From an uncultured Roseburia sp. (GTDB lineage Bacteria > Bacillota > Clostridia > Lachnospirales > Lachnospiraceae): a DNA stretch of 30,063 nucleotides. A program made the position numbers and the translations under genes. The stretch covers positions 1 to 30,063 of the forward strand of contig CANODN010000002.1 of the NCBI GenBank assembly GCA_947564765.1, read 5' to 3'. Of the stretch, positions 16,422 to 23,862 are shown piece after piece (the first letter of the stretch is position 1; the number at the start of each line of letters is the position of its first letter). The notes under the pieces are model-generated. The model saw nothing but the letters and a program-made list of their open reading frames with translations. It was not told where the DNA came from and did no database searches.

Positions 16422-16472
16422 TGCAAAAACTGCAAAAAATCTATAGACAAATTTTAGGGACAGAGCTATAAT
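16422..16472 (+). promoter_or_regulatory. Promoter of the tad pilus operon with UP-like A-tracts
   Basis: TAGACA at 16444-16449 and TATAAT at 16467-16472 with a 17-base spacer form a SigA promoter with one -35 mismatch. Two TGCAAAAA units at 16422-16429 and 16431-16438 lie just upstream of the -35, where an UP element would sit. The first tad gene begins at 16514. Confidence 0.7.
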
Positions 16473-16513
16473 GCAGTACATCAAAGAAAGATGCGAGGTG
16501 GTGAATTGGAAGT

Positions 16514-17044
16514 GTGAAAACGGCATTGCTGTTTGGTTTGCTGATCACAGCGGCAGTGCAGGATCTTAAGTCTGGAAAGATTTCAAACAGACTGATCGTC
16601 ACAGGCCTTATGATCGGAGTTGCGATTCAGGTTACAGAATACCGGGTTTGGGGCGTATATTATTTTCTCAGGAACATATCGGTTCCTGTCATTCTTTTAT
16701 ATCTTTTATTTCAAATGCATGTCCTTGGGGCAGGCGATATCAAATTATTTTCCATGATAGGCAGTATACTTACAACAGGAGAATTATTGCAATGTATGGC
16801 GTATAGTTTTTTGACGGCAGGAGCGGCGGCAGTCTTATTTCTGGCAGCAGACGCAGACCGGCGGCAAAAGCTTCGGTGTGCCGGAAGCTATTTATTTCAT
16901 ATGCTGCGGACAGGAGAAATCAAGCCGTATCCGTTAGCCTGTGAACCGGGAAGATACCGATTTGCTTTTTCTGTGCCGATTCTGTTCGGAACGGCGGCTG
17001 CATTGCAGTTCCCCTTAAGTTACTGGAACGGAGGTGTATATTGA
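16514..17044 (+). CDS. tadV: Prepilin peptidase, A24 family (TadV/CpaA-like)
   Basis: A 176-residue membrane aspartic protease that would cleave the leader of Flp/TadE prepilins at the cytosolic face. The two active-site aspartates are D17 in AVQDLKSGKISN and D75 in the GxGD motif LGAGDIKLF. Several hydrophobic helices run between and after them. It lacks the N-terminal methylase domain, as in Tad-type peptidases. GTG is the first usable start after an in-frame TGA at 16502; GAGGTGG at 16495-16501 is 12 bases upstream, somewhat long. It is the first gene of the tad operon, and its TGA overlaps the TTG start of the next gene. Confidence 0.88.
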   Translation: MKTALLFGLLITAAVQDLKSGKISNRLIVTGLMIGVAIQVTEYRVWGVYYFLRNISVPVILLYLLFQMHVLGAGDIKLFSMIGSILTTGELLQCMAYSFLTAGAAAVLFLAADADRRQKLRCAGSYLFHMLRTGEIKPYPLACEPGRYRFAFSVPILFGTAAALQFPLSYWNGGVY

Positions 17045-18051
17045 TTCAATTAAAAATTGCGTTTTTAGACGAAGAGGAGGCATATTTAGAACAGCTGAAA
17101 GGATATCTGGTCCGCAAAAAGGAGATGTTTTTCAAGATCTGGACATTTTCTGCTTCAGAAGCATTTCTGGCCTGTGAAAAGCAGATGGCATTTGATGCTG
17201 TTGTGATGACGGAACGCTTTTGGGCTTTATTATATAACGCTGCGGCAGAGAGGAAACAGATTTTTCTGCTGGAGAGAGCCGGAAGTCTGCCGTTTGCGGA
17301 ATGTCTGTTTGTCCGGAAATATCAAGCGGCAGAAAATGTACTCGGACAGATCTGTGCAATGCTCTGGCAGGAAAACAGGGAGGAGCAGAAGGGCCTTTTT
17401 GAAAAACCGGCGGAGCTGATCGGAATTTATTCGCCCGTACATCATGAGGACCAGGTGCTTTTTGGTATGACAATGGCACAGATTCTGGGAGAGGAGCAGA
17501 AGGTGCTGTATGTTAATTTAATGGAGCACAGCGGTTTTTGCCGACTGACAGGAGCAGAGGTATCAGAGGATATCGGGGATCTGATCTACGGGATGATGCA
17601 GAAAGAATATGATTTTACCGTTGGAATGCACAGAATTTCCAGAACCTATAAGGATTTTGACTATATCCCTCCGGTGGTCAATCCGGAGCATCTTTTTGAG
17701 ATGACAAAAGCAATGTTTGAACAGCTTTTGCTGGAAATGAAAAACTGCAGCGGATACGACGTTGTAATCATTGATTTCGGAACGATATTTTTGGGATTTG
17801 CAGAAATGATGCCTGCGTTTGAAAGCTTTTATTGTCTGGGCAGAGAGGGCAAGCTCAACCGCTACCGTATGGAGGAATTTCTGGAGTATCTTGGCAAAGA
17901 AGGAGAGCATACCACAGCCCGTATGAACCGGATTCTTCTTCCGGAGCAAATGTATTTTCCGGAAGAGGGCAGTCCCCTTGAAAGCAGTCTGTATGGCGGC
18001 ATGGGGGATTATATCCGCAGATGTCTGTACGGAGGGACGGAAATTGGATGA
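17041..18051 (+). CDS. tadZ: TadZ/CpaE-like protein with degenerate ATPase motif
   Basis: A 336-residue cytosolic protein in the TadZ position. An N-terminal receiver-like domain (1-115; FLDEEEAYLEQLKGYL) is followed by a ParA/MinD-type fold (about 125-336). The strand that normally ends in the Walker A loop reads LIGIYSPVHHEDQVLFGMTMA, with no GKT/GKS, so nucleotide binding is doubtful. DVVIIDFGT at about residues 240-248 is the second, Walker-B-like strand. TadZ localises the Tad machine, often to a pole. TTG is the start: GGAGGTG at 17030-17036 is four to five bases away, and the start overlaps the upstream stop (TTGA). The assignment rests on fold pattern and operon position. Confidence 0.75.
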   Translation: MIQLKIAFLDEEEAYLEQLKGYLVRKKEMFFKIWTFSASEAFLACEKQMAFDAVVMTERFWALLYNAAAERKQIFLLERAGSLPFAECLFVRKYQAAENVLGQICAMLWQENREEQKGLFEKPAELIGIYSPVHHEDQVLFGMTMAQILGEEQKVLYVNLMEHSGFCRLTGAEVSEDIGDLIYGMMQKEYDFTVGMHRISRTYKDFDYIPPVVNPEHLFEMTKAMFEQLLLEMKNCSGYDVVIIDFGTIFLGFAEMMPAFESFYCLGREGKLNRYRMEEFLEYLGKEGEHTTARMNRILLPEQMYFPEEGSPLESSLYGGMGDYIRRCLYGGTEIG

Positions 18052-19255
18052 GAGAAAATTATATGCCCAGATGAAGGAGAATGTCCTTGCAGGAGCAGAT
18101 CATACCAGAGAGCTGTCCAATTCGGAATTAAAGGCTTGCATTGAAAAAGAGCTGCAAAGCAGAGACAAGGAGAAATTGTTTTCCTTTGAAAAACGCAGAC
18201 AGTATGCAGACAGCTTATTTGCTTCTTTTCGCCGGTATGGAGTGTTACAGGAGCTGATGGAAGATGAGGCTGTAACAGAGATATTAGTAAACGGGCCCAT
18301 GCATATTTTTTATGAAAAAGCGGGAAAACTGCATTGTTTTGAAAAAACATTTTCCGGAGAAGAGGAGTTGGAGGATCTGATCCAGACGATTTGTGCAGGC
18401 GGAAACCGTATGGTCAATGAAGCCTCTCCCATCGTCGATACGAGACTGCCGGACGGCTCCCGTGTAAATATTGTCTTAAAGCCCGTCTCTTTAGATGGCG
18501 CATCTATATCGATTCGTAAATTTTCAAAAGAACCGATGCATATGGCAGCTTTATTGTCGTACGGTTCCCTGTCGAAAGAAATTTCACTTTTTTTAGAAAA
18601 ACTGGTGATTGCCGGATACAATATTTTCGTTTCCGGAGGAACCAGTTCCGGCAAAACCACCTTTTTAAACGCCTTATCCGAATATATTCCGAAAGAGGAA
18701 CGGGTGATTACAATTGAAGATTCTGCAGAACTGCAATTAAACGGAATTGCAAATCTGATCCGTCTGGAAACGAGGATGTCGGGCTTTGAAGGCGTTTCGC
18801 CCATTGGTATACGGGATCTGATCAAAACGGCGCTTCGGATGCGGCCGGATCGTCTGATCGTAGGAGAGTGCAGAGGTGCGGAAGCAATTGACCTTTTAAG
18901 TGCAAATAATACGGGGCATTCCGGCAGTCTTGGCACGGGGCATGCCAACAGTGCTTACGATATGATTAACCGTCTGGAGACAATGGTGTTAATGGGAATG
19001 GATTTGCCCATCGTTGCGATACAGGGACAGATCGTTTCCGGAATAGATTTGTTTATCCATTTGGGAAGAATGCGGGACAAAAGCCGGAAGGTACTGGAAA
19101 TTGCAGAGCTGGATCAGGTTGTAGACGGAAAAATCCGGTTAAATGTATTGTACCGGTTTGCAGAAACCGGGGAAAAGGGAGGGAAAATTCAGGGCGAATG
19201 GAAAAAAACAGGAGACCTTTTGCACAGGGAAAAATGGGAGGCGGCAGGTTTTTGA
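18044..19255 (+). CDS. tadA: TadA/CpaF-type pilus assembly ATPase
   Basis: A 403-residue hexameric secretion ATPase (GspE/VirB11 superfamily) that powers Flp pilus assembly at the inner face of the membrane. Walker A is GGTSSGKT at 198-205. The Asp box is ITIEDSAELQL, Walker B is RLIVGECRG, and the His box is SLGTGHANSA. The N-terminal domain contains EDEAVTEILVNGP and the arginine-finger region GGNRMVNEASPIVDTRLPDGSRV. TTG at 18044 is chosen because GGAGGG at 18031-18036 is seven bases upstream, giving an eight-base overlap with tadZ; an upstream ATG at 17978 would overlap by 74 bases without a good ribosome site. Length fits the family. Confidence 0.93.
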   Translation: MDERKLYAQMKENVLAGADHTRELSNSELKACIEKELQSRDKEKLFSFEKRRQYADSLFASFRRYGVLQELMEDEAVTEILVNGPMHIFYEKAGKLHCFEKTFSGEEELEDLIQTICAGGNRMVNEASPIVDTRLPDGSRVNIVLKPVSLDGASISIRKFSKEPMHMAALLSYGSLSKEISLFLEKLVIAGYNIFVSGGTSSGKTTFLNALSEYIPKEERVITIEDSAELQLNGIANLIRLETRMSGFEGVSPIGIRDLIKTALRMRPDRLIVGECRGAEAIDLLSANNTGHSGSLGTGHANSAYDMINRLETMVLMGMDLPIVAIQGQIVSGIDLFIHLGRMRDKSRKVLEIAELDQVVDGKIRLNVLYRFAETGEKGGKIQGEWKKTGDLLHREKWEAAGF

Positions 19256-19968
19256 TCTGCAAAAAGCAAATGATCGCAGCGGGAATGGCGGCAGTAATCA
19301 GCGGTATGATTTCGTTTCTGTTTTATCATTCCCTGTGGGGCATGTGTACACTTCCGATGACATTCTGTCTCTTTCGCAAATATACGGACCAAAGGGAGGA
19401 GAATCGGCGGCAGAAGCGTTTGAATCTGGAATTTAAAGATTATATGTATGCCATCAGCAGTGCATTGTCCGCGGGATATTCCGCAGAACGGGCTTTTTTG
19501 GCAGGATTAAAGGATATGGAGCGGCTGTATGGAGAGACTTGCGTCTTGAAACAAGCATTGGAATCCATGGAAAAAAGACTTTCCCTGCAGGAGCCGATAG
19601 AACATATTCTTAAGGATTTTGCAGAAGAAAGTAAAAGTGAGGATATTGAGACCTTTGTGGAAATTTTCTGTTATGCAAAGCGGAGCGGCGGTGATTTCAT
19701 CCGCATTATAGAGATGTCTGTGGGAAGGCTTTGCGACAAAATCGAAGTTCTGGAGGAAATTCATACGGTAATGGCAGAAAAGGTACTGGAGCAGAAAGTT
19801 ATGTGTGTCGTGCCTCTTGGGATTTTATTGTTTTTTAAGCTGACGTCACCGGAGTTTATTGGCGTTTTATACGGAAATGTTCTGGGAATTGTGATTATGA
19901 CCATTGCGCTTTTCCTGTATGGAACAGCATTTTTTCTGGGAATGAAGATTATGGAGGTTGAGGTATAG
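19252..19968 (+). CDS. tadB: TadB-like type II secretion F-domain membrane protein
   Basis: A 238-residue inner-membrane platform protein. A hydrophobic N-terminus (about 5-35) precedes a cytosolic T2SSF domain (about 50-185; FKDYMYAISSALSAGYSAERAF and the later SEDIETFVEIFCYAKRSGGDF), then two C-terminal helices (GILLFFKLTSPEFIGVL, IVIMTIALFLYGTAFFLGM). The chosen TTG (19252) overlaps the TadA stop as TTGA, with GGGAGG ten bases upstream; ATGs at 19198 or 19234 are alternatives but lack well-placed ribosome sites. It is shorter than many TadB proteins. It presumably pairs with the next gene product and docks TadA. Confidence 0.82.
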   Translation: MICKKQMIAAGMAAVISGMISFLFYHSLWGMCTLPMTFCLFRKYTDQREENRRQKRLNLEFKDYMYAISSALSAGYSAERAFLAGLKDMERLYGETCVLKQALESMEKRLSLQEPIEHILKDFAEESKSEDIETFVEIFCYAKRSGGDFIRIIEMSVGRLCDKIEVLEEIHTVMAEKVLEQKVMCVVPLGILLFFKLTSPEFIGVLYGNVLGIVIMTIALFLYGTAFFLGMKIMEVEV

Positions 19969-19970
19969 GA

Positions 19971-21254
19971 ATGATAGTATGCGGCGGCGGAGGAATTGTC
20001 TGCCTGTTGGTTATGATCCTTTTGCGCAGACATCCGGTTATGGAGAAAATACAAAGTCCCTGCAGGATGGTACTCATATTTTGTATTATGGGCTGTCTGG
20101 CAGAGGCCGCAGGATATAAGGAGAATCCGGAAATGGCGCAGGGCGAAATAGAAAGAAATGAACCGGGGGAAGGTGACCGGGAAGCAGAGGCCTTTGTGTA
20201 TCTGCAGGAGGAGAATACAGAGTATCCTCTGACACTTACGATCGAAGAACGAAAATATCATAAAAAAGAGGAAGAAAAGCTGCTGGCAGCGGCCAAAGAG
20301 GAGATAAAACAGACCTTTTGCGGGACAAATGTTTCTATGGACCAGATCAGGACGAATCCGGTGGTTTTGGAAACATACCAGAATGGAAGAGTCGCTGCGG
20401 AATGGCTCTTTTCCAATGAGGAGGCGGTCTCGCCGGAAGGAAAACTCAATCAGACGGCCCTGGGGGAAGGGGCGGAAGAGATAGAAGCAATGGTTTCTTT
20501 AAGATGCGGGGAAGGAGAAGAGCTTTACCGGTTTTCTTTTTCTGTGATACCGGAAAAGAAGAACAGAAGAGATCAGACAGCCCTGGCGGTTCAAAAGGAG
20601 ATTCAAAAGCAGGATCAGACAAATGCCATTGTGAAGCTGCCGAAGGAGATAAACGGACAGAAAATCAGCTGGAGGGATGCAGCGGCAGTCCAATCGACGG
20701 AATTGTTCGGACTTGGTATATTGGCCGCAGTAACAGCTGCCTATGTGAAAAAGGAACAGAAGGAAAAAGAAAGGCGGAGACGGAAACAGAATCTTCTGGC
20801 AGGCTATCCGGAATTTGTCAGTAAGCTGTCCTTGCTTCTGGGAGCGGGGATGACGATATCGGCAGCGCTGCGGAAAATAAATCAGATGTATCAGCAGAAG
20901 AAGAAAAAAGGAAACGGCAGGGATGCAGTCTATGAAGAATTGCATCAGATGCTCTGCAAAATGGACAATGGCATGGGAGAGCTGCGGGCGTATCAGGAGT
21001 TTGCCAGACAATGTGAACTCAGACCGTACCGAAAGCTGGTATCTCTGCTGATATCCGGACAGACAACAGGCGGCCGGAGATTGATGGAACAGTTAAATGA
21101 AGAAGCAGAAAACGTATTTTCAGAACGCAAAAATACAGCTCGTAAACTGGGTGAGGAGGCAGGAACGAAAATGCTTCTGCCAATGATGATGATGCTGGTC
21201 ATTGTCATGGGGATTGTAACCATTCCGGCGTTCTTGTCAATTTACGGGACATAA
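19971..21254 (+). CDS. tadC: TadC-like T2SSF protein with a large extracytoplasmic insertion
   Basis: A 427-residue platform protein. Two hydrophobic helices (about 5-18 and 33-48) are followed by roughly 190 hydrophilic residues (50-243), then a helix at about 244-259, a T2SSF domain at 270-400 (GYPEFVSKLSLLLGAGMTISAAL; SLLISGQTTGGRRL) and a final helix at 401-422. The insertion holds LTLTIEERKYHKKEEEKLL, a helix, and a beta-rich stretch ending RFSFSVIPEK, suggestive of an Ig-like fold facing the cell wall. Classical TadC has no such domain. ATG at 19971 is two bases after the tadB stop, with GAGGT at 19960-19964. Confidence 0.82.
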   Translation: MIVCGGGGIVCLLVMILLRRHPVMEKIQSPCRMVLIFCIMGCLAEAAGYKENPEMAQGEIERNEPGEGDREAEAFVYLQEENTEYPLTLTIEERKYHKKEEEKLLAAAKEEIKQTFCGTNVSMDQIRTNPVVLETYQNGRVAAEWLFSNEEAVSPEGKLNQTALGEGAEEIEAMVSLRCGEGEELYRFSFSVIPEKKNRRDQTALAVQKEIQKQDQTNAIVKLPKEINGQKISWRDAAAVQSTELFGLGILAAVTAAYVKKEQKEKERRRRKQNLLAGYPEFVSKLSLLLGAGMTISAALRKINQMYQQKKKKGNGRDAVYEELHQMLCKMDNGMGELRAYQEFARQCELRPYRKLVSLLISGQTTGGRRLMEQLNEEAENVFSERKNTARKLGEEAGTKMLLPMMMMLVIVMGIVTIPAFLSIYGT

Positions 21255-21260
21255 AAATCA

Positions 21261-21288
21261 AATATCTCAGGGAATTCCCTGATGTGTT
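21261..21288 (+). promoter_or_regulatory. Intercistronic hairpin between tadC and flp
   Basis: TCAGGGAATTCCCTGA (21267-21282) is a perfect 16-base palindrome, extended in RNA by five more pairs (21261-21265 with 21284-21288) after one mismatch. No T-run follows. It sits in the only sizeable gap within the tad operon, just before the major pilin gene, so it could be a processing or stabilising structure, or a protein site. Confidence 0.55.
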
Positions 21289-21327
21289 GAAAAACCCACA
21301 ATAAGAAAAAGGAAAAGGAGCAGAAAA

Positions 21328-21498
21328 ATGAGAAAATGGAATGATTTTTTAATGGAAGAAGAAGCAAACGGCGTAGTAGAGGTAATTCTGATTCTGGTGG
21401 TCTTGATCGGGGCAGTGGTTATTTTCCGGAAGCAGCTGCAGGCATTGGTGCAGGATTTGATGCAGTCTGTGGAAAAGAAGGCAAAAGCAGTGGAATGA
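21328..21498 (+). CDS. flp: Flp1-type major pilin
   Basis: A 56-residue type IVb pilin precursor, small enough to be missed by length cut-offs. A charged leader (MRKWNDFLMEEEANG) is followed by one hydrophobic helix (VVEVILILVVLIGAVVIF, 16-33) and an amphipathic tail rich in Lys, Gln and Glu. Cleavage after G15 by a prepilin peptidase is likely, though Glu then falls at +3 rather than the usual +5. AAGGAG at 21315-21320, seven bases before ATG, is one of the best ribosome sites in the operon, fitting a structural subunit. The stop overlaps the next start (ATGA). Confidence 0.85.
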   Translation: MRKWNDFLMEEEANGVVEVILILVVLIGAVVIFRKQLQALVQDLMQSVEKKAKAVE

Positions 21499-23000
21499 TG
21501 AGAAATGTAAAAAAAGACGCATCCGTTACCGTGCCCCTTTGTATGATGATTTTGGCTATGGCGGCATTGCTGTTTGCTCTGGTGGAAGGCGTCCGGTACT
21601 ATGGGTTAAAAGCCGATGCCAAAGACGGAACGAAATTGGCGGTGGAATCTTTGTTTGCGGGCTATCAGCCTTTGTTGTTGGAGGAATACGGAATGTTTTT
21701 TCTGGATGGCAATTTTGGCGGCAGCGATTTTCGGATTGAAGGGGCAGAAGACGAAATAAAGGCAGTGCTGTACGAGAACTTGATTGCGGAAAATGAGGCA
21801 GAGGGAATTGGGTTCTATCGTATGCAGTCGGCAGATGCAGAGGTGACCGGATATCAGCTGGCAACTGATGCAAAGGGAAAAGTATTTGAGATGCAGTCCG
21901 CCAAAGCAATGAAAAAGAAGCTGGGGAAGCAGGCGGCGAAGAAGCTTTTAGAGAAAATTCTGGGAGTTGAAAAGCAGACACAAAACGCCAAGAATCCGGA
22001 GGAAGCAATTGCCGATGCCAATCAGGCATTAAAAGAGATAGAAGAAAAGAAAAAAACGGAGAAAGAAAGCGGCGGACAGAGCAAGAAAAAGAGTACATCA
22101 GACGAAAAGGCAGATCTAAGCCATCCGGCAGTGGAAAATCCCCTGGATACCATAAAAAAGCTGAAAAAAGAAGGGATTTTGACCTTGGTTCTTCCGTCAG
22201 GGAAAACGGTTTCCGAAAAAACCTGCGATACGGCAGATTGCCTTATGAAGCGAAGCTGCAGGACGGGAACATGGGCATGTGAAGAAAAGCCGGGCTGGTA
22301 TGAGCGGATCTTGATGCAGGAGTTTTTAAAGCCCCTGATCGGCAATGCAGTCATGCCAAAGGAAACGGGAAGCCTGTCTTACGGAACGGAATATCTGATC
22401 TGCGGGAAGGACAGCGACAAGGAGAATTTAAAGAAAACCGTAAACAAGCTGCTGCTGTTAAGGGAAACCGTAAATTTTCTGTATTTGCAGACTGACGAAA
22501 GCAAGAAGGCCGAAGCTCTGGCAGCAGCTTCGGCAGCCGGAGGAGCGCTGGCGGCTCCGGCAATCCCTGTAATAGAACAGGGAATTTTAGCTGCATGGGC
22601 CTATGTGGAAAGCCTCTGTGATGTCAGGGCATTGCTATCCGGCGGAAAGATACCGCTGCTCAAATCCCCGGACACCTGGCATACACAGCTTTCGAATCTG
22701 TCTGAAATCGTAAAAACAGATTATGTGGGAGAGCAGCAGGGGCTTTCCTATGAAACCTATTTAGATGTTTTGTTATATGCAAAAACGGTAAAGCAAATTG
22801 CATACCGAAGTATGGATCTTATGGAATGGCAGCTGAAAAGCAAAACAGAAACGGCAGACTGCCGTATGGATCATATGATTACAGGGATTCAATTTAGCGC
22901 TGAATATGATGCAGATACCTTGTTTTTTGATATATTCGGGGAAGATTCTGTGGGCGGATATCGTTTTTTGGAAAGAGAGGAGTACCTATATGGACCATAA
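21495..23000 (+). CDS. DUF5702 (TadG-like) pilus-associated protein
   Basis: A 501-residue protein anchored by an N-terminal helix (about 10-33; DASVTVPLCMMILAMAALLFALVEG), with the rest predicted outside the membrane. The following block AVESLFAGYQPLLLEEYGMFFLD and a later YGTEYLICGKDSDKENLKK ... LLLRETVNFLYL are what I associate with DUF5702 proteins of Clostridia tad loci. A Lys/Glu-rich, low-complexity segment covers about 135-215. Five cysteines cluster at about 245-262 (two of them in CDTADC). The pilin-like SVTV segment has Pro instead of Glu at +5, so peptidase processing is doubtful. ATG overlaps the flp stop. Its role is unknown; the TadG position suggests a wall- or tip-associated factor. 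Confidence 0.75.
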   Translation: MMRNVKKDASVTVPLCMMILAMAALLFALVEGVRYYGLKADAKDGTKLAVESLFAGYQPLLLEEYGMFFLDGNFGGSDFRIEGAEDEIKAVLYENLIAENEAEGIGFYRMQSADAEVTGYQLATDAKGKVFEMQSAKAMKKKLGKQAAKKLLEKILGVEKQTQNAKNPEEAIADANQALKEIEEKKKTEKESGGQSKKKSTSDEKADLSHPAVENPLDTIKKLKKEGILTLVLPSGKTVSEKTCDTADCLMKRSCRTGTWACEEKPGWYERILMQEFLKPLIGNAVMPKETGSLSYGTEYLICGKDSDKENLKKTVNKLLLLRETVNFLYLQTDESKKAEALAAASAAGGALAAPAIPVIEQGILAAWAYVESLCDVRALLSGGKIPLLKSPDTWHTQLSNLSEIVKTDYVGEQQGLSYETYLDVLLYAKTVKQIAYRSMDLMEWQLKSKTETADCRMDHMITGIQFSAEYDADTLFFDIFGEDSVGGYRFLEREEYLYGP

Positions 23001-23859
23001 AAAAATGCGGATACAAGGGAGCGTCTCTGTAATTCAAAATCAAATCTCTCTACCTGTAAATAAAAAGAACCGGATCATTTCAAAGCAAATGTACAAGGAG
23101 GCGCTCCCTTGTGTTCGTATGGAGGGTTCCTATATGACGGAGCTTGCAGTAGGTATTCCTTTCTTTGTGGGATTTTTACTGCTTCTGTTGTTCTTTTTCC
23201 GGGTTCTGGCAGTGGAGCAGGAGGTGGGAAATGCGCTTTTGGTTTCCGGAAGAAAGCTGGCGGTTATTTCTTGTCAGGAAGGAGAGAACCCCATGGAGAC
23301 AAGCCTGACGGCAAAGGCAATGCTGCTTAAAAATCTGCCAAAGGATTCCTTTGCAGCGGCATTTATCCGAGGAGGAAGATCGGGAATTTCTTTGAAGAAT
23401 TCGGATTTTTCCGGAAATTATATTCGTTTAAAGGCAGATTACAGGATTCGCTTTCCCCTTGGGTTGTTCGGGAAAAAAGAGCTGCATATCACACAAAATG
23501 CAGTCTGCCGGAAATGGACAGGAGAAAGCAGGGCGAACCCCTTTGAGGAAATTGTATTTGTCACAAAAAACGGTATGGTTTATCACAAAAACCGGGACTG
23601 TACCTACTTAAAGCCTTCGATCGAAAGTATCCCTGAAAGTGCAGCAGCAGGGCTTCGAAATGCGGACGGAGGAAAATATTATTCCTGCAGAGCGTGTAGG
23701 AAGGGAAAAAATACAAATACTAAGGTGGTATATATTACAAAATACGGAAACCGCTATCATGGGAGAAAAAACTGCAGCAGGATCAGGCGTACGGTATTTG
23801 CCGTTCATTTGTCAAAGACAGAGGCTAGGAGGGCCTGCAGCAAATGCGGAAAGGAGTAG
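22990..23859 (+). CDS. TadE-like pseudopilin with two C-terminal Cys/His modules
   Basis: A 289-residue protein. A basic leader of 46 residues ends in EG|SYMTE, a prepilin cleavage site with Glu at +5 (E51), followed by a hydrophobic helix (52-75). The middle about 110 residues are soluble. The C-terminus has two copies of a module: VFVTKNGMVYHKNRDC...C-x-x-C (Y198 H199 C204 C233 C236) and VYITKYGNRYHGRKNC...C-x-x-C (Y256 H257 C262 C283 C286), likely metal-binding or disulfide-bonded. ATG at 22990 has AGGAG at 22978-22982 and overlaps the upstream gene by 11 bases. An internal ATG at 23134 with GGAGGG at 23121-23126 could give a form without the leader. A long RNA stem covers the leader codons. 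Confidence 0.75.
   Translation: MDHKKMRIQGSVSVIQNQISLPVNKKNRIISKQMYKEALPCVRMEGSYMTELAVGIPFFVGFLLLLLFFFRVLAVEQEVGNALLVSGRKLAVISCQEGENPMETSLTAKAMLLKNLPKDSFAAAFIRGGRSGISLKNSDFSGNYIRLKADYRIRFPLGLFGKKELHITQNAVCRKWTGESRANPFEEIVFVTKNGMVYHKNRDCTYLKPSIESIPESAAAGLRNADGGKYYSCRACRKGKNTNTKVVYITKYGNRYHGRKNCSRIRRTVFAVHLSKTEARRACSKCGKE
23005..23120 (+). promoter_or_regulatory. Long-range RNA stem over the leader codons of the TadE-like gene
   Basis: Bases 23005-23028 can pair with 23097-23120 over 24 consecutive positions (some G-U), including a perfect 11-base core ACAAGGGAGCG / CGCTCCCTTGT at 23013-23023 and 23102-23112. The loop is 68 bases. The right arm takes in most of an AAGGAGG sequence (23095-23101). 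Confidence 0.55.
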
Positions 23860-23862
23860 TTT

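Noticed and set aside
18310..18948. A 212-codon minus-strand open frame
   Set aside because: Complete antisense of the TadA ATPase core, whose motifs are clear on the plus strand.
19198..19251. ATG 19198 or ATG 19234 as the tadB start
   Set aside because: Neither has a well-placed ribosome site; TTG 19252 repeats the stop-overlap pattern of the neighbouring genes. Only proteomics could settle it.
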